From: Ariolimax columbianus
Taxonomy: Eukaryota; Mollusca; Gastropoda; Stylommatophora; Arionidae
Assembly: GCA_036924085.1 (NCBI GenBank)
Contig: JAVGWX010000011.1
Coordinates: 30,743,886 to 30,807,885 of the forward strand
Reading direction: 5' to 3'
DNA: 64,000 nucleotides
A model generated the notes under the pieces. The model saw only the letters and a program-made list of their open reading frames with translations, did no database searches and was not told the origin of the DNA. Shown here piece by piece: positions 63,908 through 64,000 of the stretch. Every line of letters begins with the position of its first letter. Within the stretch, counting starts at the first letter, position 1. The translations under genes and the position numbers were made by a program.

Positions 63908-64000
63908 TTATTCTTCTTCTTCTTCGTACGCTGTCAGACGTCAACCTGTATTTTTTCGAAAAAAGCAGCGGTCATCCTGAGGCTGTCAACACTGCCATAG
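63908..64000 (-). mobile_element. 3' end of a LINE of the 50233-52787 family, running off the window
   Basis: The reverse complement of 52690-52780 is found almost base for base: CTATGGCAGTGTTGACAGCC TCAGGATGACCGCTG ... GGTTGACGTCTGACAGCGTA CGAAGAAGAAG. It encodes the same C-terminus and has the same GAA tail. The rest lies beyond position 64000. Confidence 0.9.

Overview
The window is invertebrate-animal nuclear DNA. It is AT-rich, has spliceosomal introns, one tRNA gene, tRNA-derived SINEs, and remnants of many animal transposon classes. The mix (several RTE-type LINEs, LINEs with a C-terminal RNase H, an L2/CR1-type LINE, piggyBac, mariner/Tc1, hAT-like, Helitron) would fit a mollusc, perhaps a gastropod. 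That is an inference and no species can be named. There are no bacterial-style operons, phage or CRISPR arrays.

Only two host genes can be supported. One is a tRNA-Trp(CCA) gene at 7001-7072, minus strand. The other is a split ankyrin-repeat protein gene on the minus strand. Eight internal exons between 61651 and 41430 (61606-61651, 59880-60023, 59000-59097, 58704-58799, 56949-57103, 47371-47522, 43848-43975, 41430-41516) have consensus splice sites. All seven junctions keep the reading frame, giving 906 nt (302 codons): four ankyrin repeats followed by a domain I do not recognise. The first and last exons were not found.

Layout. 0-7 kb: fragments of RNase H-bearing and RTE LINEs, SINEs, a GAA microsatellite and a minisatellite. 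7-12 kb: tRNA-Trp and LINE remnants in both orientations. 12-19 kb: Helitron remnant, tandem arrays, a hAT-like chimera, SINEs. 19-31 kb: minisatellite with embedded RT fragment, Tc1 and piggyBac fragments, a long RTE pseudogene, a LINE 3' half with a C-terminal zinc finger, a 20-bp satellite, an L2/CR1 LINE. 31-41.4 kb: minisatellites, SINEs, RT scraps and two piggyBac-like MITEs. 41.4-61.7 kb: the ankyrin gene with transposon-filled introns. 61.7-64 kb: SINE, mariner-type MITE and the 3' end of a LINE running off the window.

The most informative structure is a nested insertion in the 9.4-kb intron between exons 56949-57103 and 47371-47522. An old RTE LINE (minus strand) is split at TTAA by a piggyBac element (50100-55810). 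That element was itself hit by an RNase H LINE (50233-52787, with an 11-bp target-site duplication) and by a 670-bp TTAA-flanked MITE (53015-53684). A second 670-bp copy of this MITE lies inverted at 39704-40373. There it and a relative interrupt another repeat, whose uninterrupted relative at 57210-57630 shows both insertion sites unoccupied. A mariner-derived long palindrome lies at 46588-47300.

I see no multi-gene system beyond this. The novelty candidates are the ankyrin protein's C-terminal domain, the mariner fold-back, the MITE family, and minisatellites that repeatedly abut reverse-transcriptase fragments or exons.
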